Below, in pieces: positions 48,105 through 56,222 of a stretch of 64,000 bases of DNA. Origin of the DNA: Undibacterium sp. 5I1 (GTDB taxonomy: Bacteria > Pseudomonadota > Gammaproteobacteria > Burkholderiales > Burkholderiaceae_D); contig NZ_JAVIWI010000001.1 in the NCBI RefSeq assembly GCF_034314085.1, positions 4,340,001 through 4,404,000 on the forward strand, read 5' to 3'. Under the pieces are notes generated by a model that did no database searches, was not told the DNA's origin, and was given only the letters and a program-made list of their open reading frames with translations. How positions within the stretch are numbered: position 1 is the first letter of the stretch; every line of letters starts with the position of its first letter. The position numbers were made by a program, and so were the translations under genes.

Positions 48105-49661
48105 TTAACCCAAGTTCACAGGTACAAATATCTTCGCGTCGCCTCGTTGTATCAGCAAAGCCAACTGCTTATTTTCTTTGGCGACCAGTGACTGAAGTTG
48201 CGTTACTGATTTTACGTTGGCACCGTTGACAGCAATAATCACATCACCAGCCTCGATCCCTGCGCGGGCGGCGGCACCGCCTACTTGCTCTACCACTAAA
48301 CCAGATGGCAATCCTGCTTGCCGAATTTCATCGGATGTTAATGGGCGAACCGCAACACCTAGCCTGCCTTTATTTTGGTTTCTTGGGGATACATCCTCGT
48401 TCATGGCGACATCTTTTGCGGTATCCAGCGTGGCTAATAGTTCAATCGCCTTGCCAGCGCGCCAGACTTGCAGCGTCGCTTTATCGCCGGGTTTGCCAAT
48501 GCCAACCAGTGCCGGTAAATCACCGGATCGCTTAATGATCTGATCGTTATATTTAAGGATCACATCACCAGGCTCTAGTCCGGCTCTGGCCGCTGCACTA
48601 TCGGGTGCGATATTGGCGACCAGGGCACCATCGGGTTGTTTTAATTTAAAAGATTCAGCCAGAGTTTGGTTCAGCTCTTGTATCGTTACCCCTAATCTGG
48701 CGTGGACTACTTTGCCGCTCTTGACGATCTGGTTGCTGACGTTTAAAGCAACCTCAATCGGGATCGCAAATGAAACGCCTTGATAGCCGCCAGTCTGGCT
48801 GTAAATTTGTGAATTGATGCCAACCACATTGCCACTGGCATCAAACAAGGGACCGCCCGAATTGCCGGGATTAACTGCGACGTCGGTCTGGATAAATGGT
48901 ACATAACCGTCGCCAGGTAATGAGCGACTTTTTGCGCTGACGATGCCAGCAGTCGCGCTTTGCTCAAAGCCGAAAGGGGAGCCGATGGCTAGAACATAGT
49001 CGCCAACGCCAAGTTGTTTGGTATCGCCAAGACTGACTACTGGCAAATTATTAGCGTCGATTTTTAGTACTGCGATATCGGTCGCTTTATCGCTGCCTAA
49101 TACTTTGGCTTTGTATTCCCGACGGTCACTTAATTTGACCGTGACTTCATCAGCGTCATTTACGACATGCGCATTGGTTAGAATTAAACCGTCTTTGCTC
49201 AAAATAAATCCTGAACCTTGTCCGCGCACAGGCACATTATGTGGCTGCATACGACCTTGACCATTAAAACCTGGCATGCCCTGCATACCGGGCAAACCCC
49301 GGAAGAACTGAGAGAACGGATCACCCGATGCACCGTCCGAATCTTCCATACTGGTTTTATGCATCGCTTCGGTATTGATACCCACAACGGCAGAGCCATA
49401 ACGCTCAACAATGGAACGATAATTGGGCGCAGTGATGGGAACGATAGGCGCTGTGGCGCTTGTGCCTGACGGCGTATTTTGCGGTGTACTTGCTGGAGAT
49501 GAGGGTATCGCCGAACCGGCGATAGTGCCCGGAGTGTCTGCTTGGGCAGTATCCGTTTTTTTATGAAACCAGTCAGATGCATTCCAGTTGAATGCGTTGG
49601 CGGTGCCGACAGATAAGACGCCAGCGGCGACTAATGCGATGGTAATTTCTTTAGCTTTCAT
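48105..49661 (-). CDS. Periplasmic HtrA/Do-family serine protease (DegQ/MucD-like)
   Basis: 518 aa quality-control protease/chaperone of the periplasm. Signal peptide about 1-23 (GTANA), a Ser/Thr/Pro-rich linker (about 40-80), a trypsin-like domain with triad H165 (LTNAHVV), D195 (ATDIAVLK) and S268 (NPGNSGGP), and two PDZ domains (about 305-395 and 420-515) that bind unfolded C termini and drive oligomer activation. The Gly/Met-rich Q-linker before the protease core is typical of the family. Followed by a terminator. Confidence 0.94.
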   Translation of the reverse strand: MKAKEITIALVAAGVLSVGTANAFNWNASDWFHKKTDTAQADTPGTIAGSAIPSSPASTPQNTPSGTSATAPIVPITAPNYRSIVERYGSAVVGINTEAMHKTSMEDSDGASGDPFSQFFRGLPGMQGMPGFNGQGRMQPHNVPVRGQGSGFILSKDGLILTNAHVVNDADEVTVKLSDRREYKAKVLGSDKATDIAVLKIDANNLPVVSLGDTKQLGVGDYVLAIGSPFGFEQSATAGIVSAKSRSLPGDGYVPFIQTDVAVNPGNSGGPLFDASGNVVGINSQIYSQTGGYQGVSFAIPIEVALNVSNQIVKSGKVVHARLGVTIQELNQTLAESFKLKQPDGALVANIAPDSAAARAGLEPGDVILKYNDQIIKRSGDLPALVGIGKPGDKATLQVWRAGKAIELLATLDTAKDVAMNEDVSPRNQNKGRLGVAVRPLTSDEIRQAGLPSGLVVEQVGGAAARAGIEAGDVIIAVNGANVKSVTQLQSLVAKENKQLALLIQRGDAKIFVPVNLG

Positions 49662-49926
49662 GTTTGCTCCTATTCAGCAGGTCTGTACAAATCAGTGCAA
49701 GGAAATTGCCCTAAAAATGTGGGGACATCTGCAGAATAAAAGAACAAACTTAAATTAGACTTAAGAGAGAATTGCATGTTCGCATCGAATAACCTCTGGT
49801 AATTCCCCCCCCATAACTGTCATACTTGCTGGTGCTTCATACATTTATCGTTGGTAAGTCACAGCGGTTCATTGATAAATTTTCTCAACAAGGGCGAATA
49901 TAGCCAAAGCTATTGGAGATTGCTTA

Positions 49927-50673
49927 ATGCAACAGTTTGATCAGTATGCAGATGCATACAACCTAGTCCGCGCAAAGATCGCCTACCCCGAGGCGCTGTA
50001 TCGGGATTTGGTGAGCCGGTGTGGAGGTGTTGACGCTGCGTTGGATATTGGGTGTGGAAATGGAGTTTCGACTATCAGGCTCGCACCGTATTTCAATTAT
50101 GTTGAAGGAGCTGACATTGGCGCAAACTTGATTGAGAAGGCCAAATTTAACTATCCTGCAATTCGCTTTAGCGTATCCCCAGCAGAGGAATATTCCTCTC
50201 AAAAGAAGTTTGACCTGATTACCAGCGCAACCTCGTTTTACTGGATGGATCGGGATATTGTCTTGCAAAGAATCAAGTCACTTCTAAAAAATAAAGGAGT
50301 GTTCTGCGCGTATAAATATGATTTTCCAGTTGCATATGGTCCGCTTCGTGATCTGATAGAAAAGGAGCTCGTCACGAAATGGAGCCAATACCGTGACGTC
50401 CGGCTGACCAGTTACGATGACACCCTAGAACGAATTGATTCGTCAGGAGGATTTGCTTCAGCCGAACGACATATATTTTCAAACATCATAGAACTGACAC
50501 CATTGGAGGTCGGGTTATTCTTTTTGTCTACAAGTTATGTGACACGATATATCGATAAACAAGGCGGGAGCGCGTACGCTGAGGAATTCTTGGCGAAGAT
50601 CCAAAATACAGAGACTAACGAAACTGTCAAAATTAATTTTGACATCCACACTTTTATCGCTAGCAGTCAATGA
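49927..50673 (+). CDS. Class I SAM-dependent methyltransferase
   Basis: 248 aa, begins MQQFDQYADAYNLVR. The SAM-binding motif ALDIGCGNGVSTIRL (about residues 36-50) is followed by GADIGANLIEKAK and SATSFYWMD, as in the Methyltransf_11 small-molecule methylase group. The C-terminal part is unlike any enzyme I can name. It stands alone between the protease and a family D element. Codon choice looks more mixed than in the dcw genes, which could hint at transfer. Confidence 0.85.
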   Translation: MQQFDQYADAYNLVRAKIAYPEALYRDLVSRCGGVDAALDIGCGNGVSTIRLAPYFNYVEGADIGANLIEKAKFNYPAIRFSVSPAEEYSSQKKFDLITSATSFYWMDRDIVLQRIKSLLKNKGVFCAYKYDFPVAYGPLRDLIEKELVTKWSQYRDVRLTSYDDTLERIDSSGGFASAERHIFSNIIELTPLEVGLFFLSTSYVTRYIDKQGGSAYAEEFLAKIQNTETNETVKINFDIHTFIASSQ

Positions 50674-50690
50674 ACATTAAGTATTAGGGA

Positions 50691-50882
50691 TTAACCGAGA
50701 TTTTCCATTAGGCGCACCGAAGGTGCTATTTGAGTGCTGACGGCGCATTTCCGGTCATTTTTGACGCTCTTCGTTGCTCATGGCTTGCCATGAGCGCCTT
50801 ATTTGCAACAAACTCGCATCAAAACTGCCTCGAAAAGTGCATCCGTCATCAACTCAAATCCTAACGGAAAATCTCGGTTTAA
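50691..50882. repeat. Family D inverted-repeat element, copy 2
   Basis: 192 bp bounded by TTAACCGAGATTTTCCATTAG minus its last base on the left (50691-50711), and CTAACGGAAAATCTCGGTTT on the right, flanked by AA. Most of the interior can pair as one imperfect hairpin, with a GCTCATGGC/GCCATGAGC tip. It shares its ends with copy 1 at 29051, while most of the interior differs. Flanking TTAA/TTTAA suggests a short target duplication. The rest of the gap before 50992 holds nothing recognised. Confidence 0.75.
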
Positions 50883-50991
50883 GCCAAAAAATAGCTGTGT
50901 CTGTCTTGCTGGACCAAACTGTTGAAAAGAGTGTCGGGGAAATTACCGCAAAGCTTTTCCCAACACCAAGTAACCATCGGTGCAGCTTGAA

Positions 50992-52344
50992 CTAATTTGA
51001 ACTAGCTTGAAAAATAACACTTACTTTCAGACCACCTAAAGCTGAACTAGTTAGCGTAATCTGGGCGCCGTGTTGGTCCACAATATTCTTCACAATCGAT
51101 AATCCCAAGCCGCTCCCCGTTTGTTGGCTTGGGTGATTGTTTAAGCGATAAAACCGGCTGAATACCCGCTCACGATCAGATGGTGCGATCCCGGGGCCGG
51201 AATCTTCTACCAATAATTCAACTTGCGATCCGTGATCAATCACGCTGGTGTGTACTTGCCCGCCGTTCGGCGTGTAGCGGATGGCGTTGTCGATCAGGTT
51301 GCGGATCAGGATGCTTAAACGTGCGGCGTCAACAGGGATCAGCAATTGTTCTGGTGCAGCTAACTCAAGCTGTAATTCCCGCGATTGCGCAATTGGGAAA
51401 AGATCGGCAATTGTCTGCCGCGTCAGCTCTGCGATATTGGTCGATGGCGCGTAGGCTTGCAATTGGATTTGCGTGTCCGCCGGATCGGTTTGTGCTGCAA
51501 TCAATAGTTGTTCTATTAAGTGACTAGAGCGATCTACCCCTTGGTTGAGTTGGTCCAAGGCTTGCTTTTTTGCGGCATCATCCGGCGCATTGCCCAATAA
51601 TTGTAATTGCAGTTTGAGTGCCGTCAGTGGCGAGCGCAGCTCATGTGCTGCATCCGCTACAAACGCGCGCTGGCTAGAGAACGCTTGCTGCAACCTCGCC
51701 AGTAGTGAGTTGAGGGCCGTGATCAGCGGTACCACTTCGCTCGGTAAATCGGTCTCCGCTACTTGCTCCAGACTACGGGCATCGCGTTGTTCTACCTCGT
51801 TGGCGACTCGCTGCAAGGGTAATAAAGAATTGCCTACGGTCCACCAGATTAATAGCGCCATCAGCGGCACAAATGCCAGTAGCGGCGTCAGGCTGCGCAG
51901 TGCTGCTGTTGCGGCGAGGTCGGTGCGCAGATCTAGCGGTTGTGCGACTTGAATAATCCTGTCTCTGGTAGCAACGCTAAATACCCGCCAGCGTTTTGGA
52001 TAGGTGTTCAAACTTATATTGAGCTGCACATCCACGTCGGTCAAGCCCAATGTTGCGCGATCAAATAAAGGTGCGCCCGGTACCGATAAATACAGCATGC
52101 TGCCATTGCTATTCCAGATCTGTATCACGACATCTAACGCGTCCCCTTGCTGGTAATACGACGGGTCGGCAACAACGCCCTGGTCGCGCAATGACAAGGC
52201 AATCTGACGCAACTGGTAATCCAGCAAATCTTCATTTTCTTTTAGTGTGTGCCGATAAGTGATCAAACCTATTAGCAATGCTGTGAGTATGGCTGCAGCG
52301 ATCAAAAAGACCGATAATTTTGCGCGTATTGAAGTAATTTTCAT
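50992..52344 (-). CDS. Sensor histidine kinase (QseC/PmrB-like)
   Basis: 450 aa. TM1 (about 10-30), a periplasmic domain (about 31-150), TM2 (about 153-170), a HAMP-like linker, HisKA with phosphorylated H234 (ADAAHELRSPLTALK), and HATPase with N box (IRNLIDNAIRYTP), DSGPGI and GSGLGLSIVKNI. The regulator gene lies 20 bp upstream on the same strand. The pair is divergent from an OMF-MFP-RND operon, which is a plausible target. Confidence 0.93.
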   Translation of the reverse strand: MKITSIRAKLSVFLIAAAILTALLIGLITYRHTLKENEDLLDYQLRQIALSLRDQGVVADPSYYQQGDALDVVIQIWNSNGSMLYLSVPGAPLFDRATLGLTDVDVQLNISLNTYPKRWRVFSVATRDRIIQVAQPLDLRTDLAATAALRSLTPLLAFVPLMALLIWWTVGNSLLPLQRVANEVEQRDARSLEQVAETDLPSEVVPLITALNSLLARLQQAFSSQRAFVADAAHELRSPLTALKLQLQLLGNAPDDAAKKQALDQLNQGVDRSSHLIEQLLIAAQTDPADTQIQLQAYAPSTNIAELTRQTIADLFPIAQSRELQLELAAPEQLLIPVDAARLSILIRNLIDNAIRYTPNGGQVHTSVIDHGSQVELLVEDSGPGIAPSDRERVFSRFYRLNNHPSQQTGSGLGLSIVKNIVDQHGAQITLTSSALGGLKVSVIFQASSN

Positions 52345-52364
52345 CGAGAAACTGTGCGTTGTTG

Positions 52365-53054
52365 TTACGTCGTAGGAGTTGATGTTGTAGTTGATGTCGG
52401 CTTAGGAATAAAGTAACCAACCCCACGTACATTCTGAATAAAGCTGGTGCCGAGTTTGCGCCGTACCGAATGGATATACACTTCGACCGTATTACTTTCA
52501 ACCTCCTCACCCCAGCCGTACATGCGTTCCTCTAACTGTGCGCGCGACAAAATCGCACCGGGTCGCAGCAACAAAGCCTCGATCATTGCGTATTCACGGG
52601 CTGACAAAGATACCGTCACATCATGGCGTTTGACCTCGTGCGTCGCAGGATTAATTATCACATCGCCGATCTGGATCGCAGGCTCAGTTTGCCCAGAGCT
52701 GCGCCGCAGGGCAGAGCGCAGACGCGCTGCCAGTTCTTCAATCGCAAACGGCTTGATCACATAATCATCAGCGCCCGCATCCAATCCCTTAATCCTATCC
52801 TCTAATCCGTCGCGGGCAGTGATGATGATGACCGGTATACTCACCTTGCGAAGACGCAAGCTACGCACAACTTCAATCCCGTCTTTGCCTGGCAAGCCTA
52901 AATCCAGCAACACCAGATCAAAATGCTCAGTCTGTAAAACAGAATCCGCCAAGCCACCGTCCCGCACCCAATCAACGACATACTCAAGCTGACGCAAAGA
53001 GGTTCTGATCGCCTCGCCTATCATCTGATCATCTTCTACCAATAAAATCCGCAT
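52365..53054 (-). CDS. OmpR-family response regulator (QseB/PmrA-like)
   Basis: 229 aa. Receiver domain with acidic pair E7-D8-D9, phosphoacceptor D51 (LVLLDLGLPGKDG) and the DYVIKPFAIEELAAR segment; winged-helix output domain with LSAREYAMIEALLLRPG, NTVEVYIHSVRRKLG and VRGVGYFIPKP. The tail is Thr/Ser-rich (STTTSTPTT). First gene of a regulator-kinase operon. Repeat element copy 6 and family A copy 3 sit just upstream. Confidence 0.93.
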   Translation of the reverse strand: MRILLVEDDQMIGEAIRTSLRQLEYVVDWVRDGGLADSVLQTEHFDLVLLDLGLPGKDGIEVVRSLRLRKVSIPVIIITARDGLEDRIKGLDAGADDYVIKPFAIEELAARLRSALRRSSGQTEPAIQIGDVIINPATHEVKRHDVTVSLSAREYAMIEALLLRPGAILSRAQLEERMYGWGEEVESNTVEVYIHSVRRKLGTSFIQNVRGVGYFIPKPTSTTTSTPTT

Positions 53055-53092
53055 TTATTTCGCTCCGCTGACGGGGTAATAACATTGATTTT

Positions 53093-53178
53093 AATATACT
53101 CCCTATTATTTTAAATAAATATGGCTTGTTGTCCATATAATATCTGGACTGCTTATATATACATGGTAGTAGTATATT
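53093..53178 (-). repeat. T84 interspersed palindromic element, copy 6
   Basis: AATATACTCCC to AGTAGTATATT with inner TTGTCCATA / TCTGGAC arms. Minus orientation: its reverse complement has TGTATATATAAG after the first terminus and AAAATAATAGGGAG at the other. It occupies the divergent promoter region of the two-component and efflux operons. Confidence 0.83.
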
Positions 53179-53185
53179 GTCGCCA

Positions 53186-53281
53186 GGGCTTTCGCAAAAC
53201 CGCCCAAAACCGCGTTGCAGCGCCTGTCCGTCCTAAAACTGTCGTCGTGGTTGCGCCTTGCAGGACAATTTTGCGTAAGTC
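53186..53281 (+). repeat. Family A repeat, copy 3
   Basis: 96 bp with GGGCTTTCGCAAAACCGCCC at the left and GGACAATTTTGCGTAAGTC at the right, and a GCGTTGCAG...CCTTGCAGG interior shared with copy 2. It lies only 8 bp from repeat element copy 6; the two families are also neighbours at 27.9-28.2 kb. Confidence 0.75.
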
Positions 53282-53351
53282 ACACAAAAATATTTACCTA
53301 ACTTTACTAATTATTCAAAACACTCATCAAGTATTCAGGTAATATCTTTAT

Positions 53352-53367
53352 CTGACTTTAAAGTCAG
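53352..53367. promoter_or_regulatory. Perfect 16-bp palindrome upstream of the OMF gene
   Basis: CTGACTTTAAAGTCAG, ending 34 bp before the start of the efflux operon. On the minus strand its flank reads ATTACTGACT, the same ten bases found in the TetR operator at 29536-29545. It is probably a repressor operator for the efflux operon. Confidence 0.55.
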
Positions 53368-53401
53368 TAATGTTAATGCCAAACTATTTGCGTATTCGGG
53401 A

Positions 53402-54976
53402 GTGTGGAAATTGAAAAAAACAAGGATCTGCAAGCAAGTTTCTCTGCAATCATTGGCTCGTGGCGCTGGCGGAACCATCGCTCTCAGCCTACTCATCAGC
53501 GGATGCGCAGTTGGCCCCAACTTTACTGCGCCAGCAGCACCAGTCAAATCAGAGAATTATTCTTATACGCCATCGCCCACAGCGAGCCAGACCGAGGCAT
53601 CGGCAGGTAATGCAGGGACGTCACAAACCTTGGTGAGCGGGCAGGATATTCCAGCAGCCTGGTGGCAAGTATTCCGCTCTGAAGCACTAGACAAATTAAT
53701 CCGCGACGCTTTAACAAAGAGTCCAACGCTGGCATCTGCCCAGGCGGCATTGCGACAAGCACAAGAGAACTACAACGCCCAGTATGGATCAAGCCAATTT
53801 CCTACTGTGACTGGTAGCCTCAATGGTGAACGCGAACATGCCTCGGCGGTATCTACAGGCATTCCGGGCGGCACCATCTTCAATTTATACAATGCCTCCG
53901 TTAATGTCTCTTACACAGTGGATGTATTTGGTGCAAATAAGCGCGGACTGGAAGGCCTGCAAGCGGGTATTGATTATCAGCGTTATGAGGTCGAGGCAGC
54001 GTATCTGACACTGACATCCAATCTGGTTACCACCGCGATACGCGAAGCGTCTTATCGGGCGCAATTGCAAGCGACGCAAGAGATACTCGATGCGCAGTCC
54101 AGGCAGCTGGAAGTGATTGAGCAGCAATTTAAAGTCGGTGCGATTGCCAAATCCTCGTTTTTATCTCAGCGCAATTTGGTTGCTCAGACCCGTGCGAGTT
54201 TGCCCGGCCTGCAAAAATCCTTAGAGCAAACGCGTAATCAACTGGCAGTGTATGCGGGGCGCTTACCTAGTGATCCGGGCTTGCCTGAATTTAATCTGGA
54301 CGCACTGCAATTGCCGCAAGAGTTACCGGTATCTATCCCCTCCGCATTGGTGCGCCAACGTCCAGATATTCGCGCGGCTGAAAGCTTATTACATCAAGCC
54401 AGCGCCCAAATCGGTGTTGCAACGGCCAATCAGTATCCACAATTTTCTCTCACTGGTAGTTATGGTTTTGCATCGACTAAAACCAATAATCTGTTCAGCG
54501 AAAATATGAGTTTCTGGAGCCTGGCTGGCGGTTTGACGGCACCGATTTTTAATGCCGGCTCCCTCTCAGCTAAGCGTCGTGCAGCAGTGGCATCCTACGA
54601 CCAGGCGGCAGCGCAATATCGTTCTACGGTGTTATCGGCTTTCCAAAATGTGGCGGATAGTTTGCGCGCTTTAGAGTTCGATGCGCAAACTTTAAAGCAG
54701 CAAGCAGATGTTGAATCCATCGCCAAAGAAACCTTGGACTTGACGACCAAACAGTACAAATTGGGTAGTGTTAGCTCTCTGACCTTGCTCGATGCCAAGC
54801 GCACTTATCAAACAGCGCGTGTCAGTCTGATTCAGGCGCAGGCAAACCGGTATGCGGATACGGCGGCTTTATTTCAGTCTATGGGTGGTGGGTGGTGGAA
54901 CCGTCCGGCGTTGATGGATATTTCCAGCGCTACCGGTTCCGCTATTACCGACAATAAAGCGGCAAGCGCAGAATAA
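53402..54976 (+). CDS. RND efflux outer-membrane lipoprotein (NodT/OprM family)
   Basis: 524 aa channel. Lipoprotein signal with lipobox LISGC just before AVGPNF, the standard start of OprM-type proteins. Two repeats of tunnel helices follow, with VRQRPDIRAAE and the LGSVSSLTLLDAKRTYQTA segment near the end. GTG start. First gene of the OMF-MFP-RND operon (tripartite pump) and preceded by a 16-bp palindrome. Confidence 0.92.
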   Translation: MWKLKKTRICKQVSLQSLARGAGGTIALSLLISGCAVGPNFTAPAAPVKSENYSYTPSPTASQTEASAGNAGTSQTLVSGQDIPAAWWQVFRSEALDKLIRDALTKSPTLASAQAALRQAQENYNAQYGSSQFPTVTGSLNGEREHASAVSTGIPGGTIFNLYNASVNVSYTVDVFGANKRGLEGLQAGIDYQRYEVEAAYLTLTSNLVTTAIREASYRAQLQATQEILDAQSRQLEVIEQQFKVGAIAKSSFLSQRNLVAQTRASLPGLQKSLEQTRNQLAVYAGRLPSDPGLPEFNLDALQLPQELPVSIPSALVRQRPDIRAAESLLHQASAQIGVATANQYPQFSLTGSYGFASTKTNNLFSENMSFWSLAGGLTAPIFNAGSLSAKRRAAVASYDQAAAQYRSTVLSAFQNVADSLRALEFDAQTLKQQADVESIAKETLDLTTKQYKLGSVSSLTLLDAKRTYQTARVSLIQAQANRYADTAALFQSMGGGWWNRPALMDISSATGSAITDNKAASAE

Positions 54977-55083
54977 ATCTTGTGGTTCTCGAATTTTAAT
55001 GAGATGTATTGAAGTGATATGAATTGAGTCACGCTTCTTAATCGTATTCGTGACCGGATTAGTATATTAAAGGGGAAGTATTC

Positions 55084-56211
55084 ATGACAAAGCGTATGTT
55101 TATCATGCTCGGCTGCGTGGTGTTGTTGATCGTTGGCCTGGCGTTCGGCAAGTATCTACAAATTAAACAATTAATCGCCAGTGCGCCCAAGCCTGGCGCA
55201 CAAACCGTTAGCACGATAAAAGCAGAAACCTTAGAGTGGCAGCCGCAGATTTCTTCCGTCGGCACAGTCACAGCTTATCGTGGCGTCGACATCAGCTCCG
55301 AAATCGCTGGTCTGGTACGCGACGTAAAATTTAAGTCCGGTCAAAATGTAAAGCATAACGACATCTTGATACAGCTCAACGCGGATTCTGACATCGCACA
55401 ACTGCGCTCTTTGGAGGCATCAGCAGAATTATCTGCTACTGTCCTCAAGCGCGATCAGGCGCAATTGGCGGCAGAGGGTGTTAGTCAGGCACAAGTTGAT
55501 TCTGATATGGCCGACTTAAAAAGCAAACGCGCTTTGGTCGCCCAACAAGCCGCCAACGTCGAGAAAAAAACTATTCGCGCACCATTCGCAGGTCGCTTGG
55601 GGATCAGCACTGTAAATCCGGGTCAGTTCGTTAATCCGGGTGACAAGTTAGTCAGCTTGCAGACGATTGATCCTATTTTTGTGGACTTCTTTGTGCCGCA
55701 AAAACAAATCGCTTCGCTGAAAGTTGGGCAAAGTCTTAAGCTCTTGAGTGATGCTTTTCCAGGTCAGGATTTCCAGGGACAAATCTCTTCCATCAATCCA
55801 AAAATCGATGTAGCAACCCGTAATGTTCAGGTAGAAGCAACCTTGAACAATCAAAAACAATTGCTCTTGCCGGGTATGTTCGGCAATGTGGCAATTGATG
55901 TCGGCGACAAAAATAAATTTATCACGTTGCCGCAAACAGCGATTACCTACAATCCTTACGGCTCCACTGTATTTGTAATTAAAGACAGCGACAAAAAAGA
56001 TGAAAAAGGTGAGGTCGCTAAAGTCGCCCAACAAGTATTCGTGACCACTGGCGCTACTCGTGGTGATCAGGTTGCCGTATTAAAAGGGATAGAAGTCGGA
56101 CAAATGGTCGTCACCAGCGGACAGCTTAAATTGAAGAATGGTACGCCAGTGCTGATCGATAATTCTGTCCAGCCGAAAAATAGTCCCAATCCAACTCCGC
56201 AAGAACACTAA
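55084..56211 (+). CDS. RND efflux periplasmic adaptor (membrane fusion protein)
   Basis: 375 aa: N-terminal membrane anchor (about 5-22), barrel-sandwich domain (VRDVKFKSGQNVKHNDILIQLNADSD), a short helical hairpin (about 115-165), then APFAGRLGISTVNPGQFVNPGD and beta-barrel domains. The short hairpin is the MexH/MdtA-like subtype. AGGGGAAG precedes the ATG. Connects the channel encoded upstream to the pump encoded 11 bp downstream. Confidence 0.93.
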   Translation: MTKRMFIMLGCVVLLIVGLAFGKYLQIKQLIASAPKPGAQTVSTIKAETLEWQPQISSVGTVTAYRGVDISSEIAGLVRDVKFKSGQNVKHNDILIQLNADSDIAQLRSLEASAELSATVLKRDQAQLAAEGVSQAQVDSDMADLKSKRALVAQQAANVEKKTIRAPFAGRLGISTVNPGQFVNPGDKLVSLQTIDPIFVDFFVPQKQIASLKVGQSLKLLSDAFPGQDFQGQISSINPKIDVATRNVQVEATLNNQKQLLLPGMFGNVAIDVGDKNKFITLPQTAITYNPYGSTVFVIKDSDKKDEKGEVAKVAQQVFVTTGATRGDQVAVLKGIEVGQMVVTSGQLKLKNGTPVLIDNSVQPKNSPNPTPQEH

Positions 56212-56222
56212 AAGGAGTCAAG

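Noticed and set aside
50774..50995. 73-codon frame between the methyltransferase and the kinase gene
   Set aside because: It falls inside the family D hairpin element and resembles no protein.
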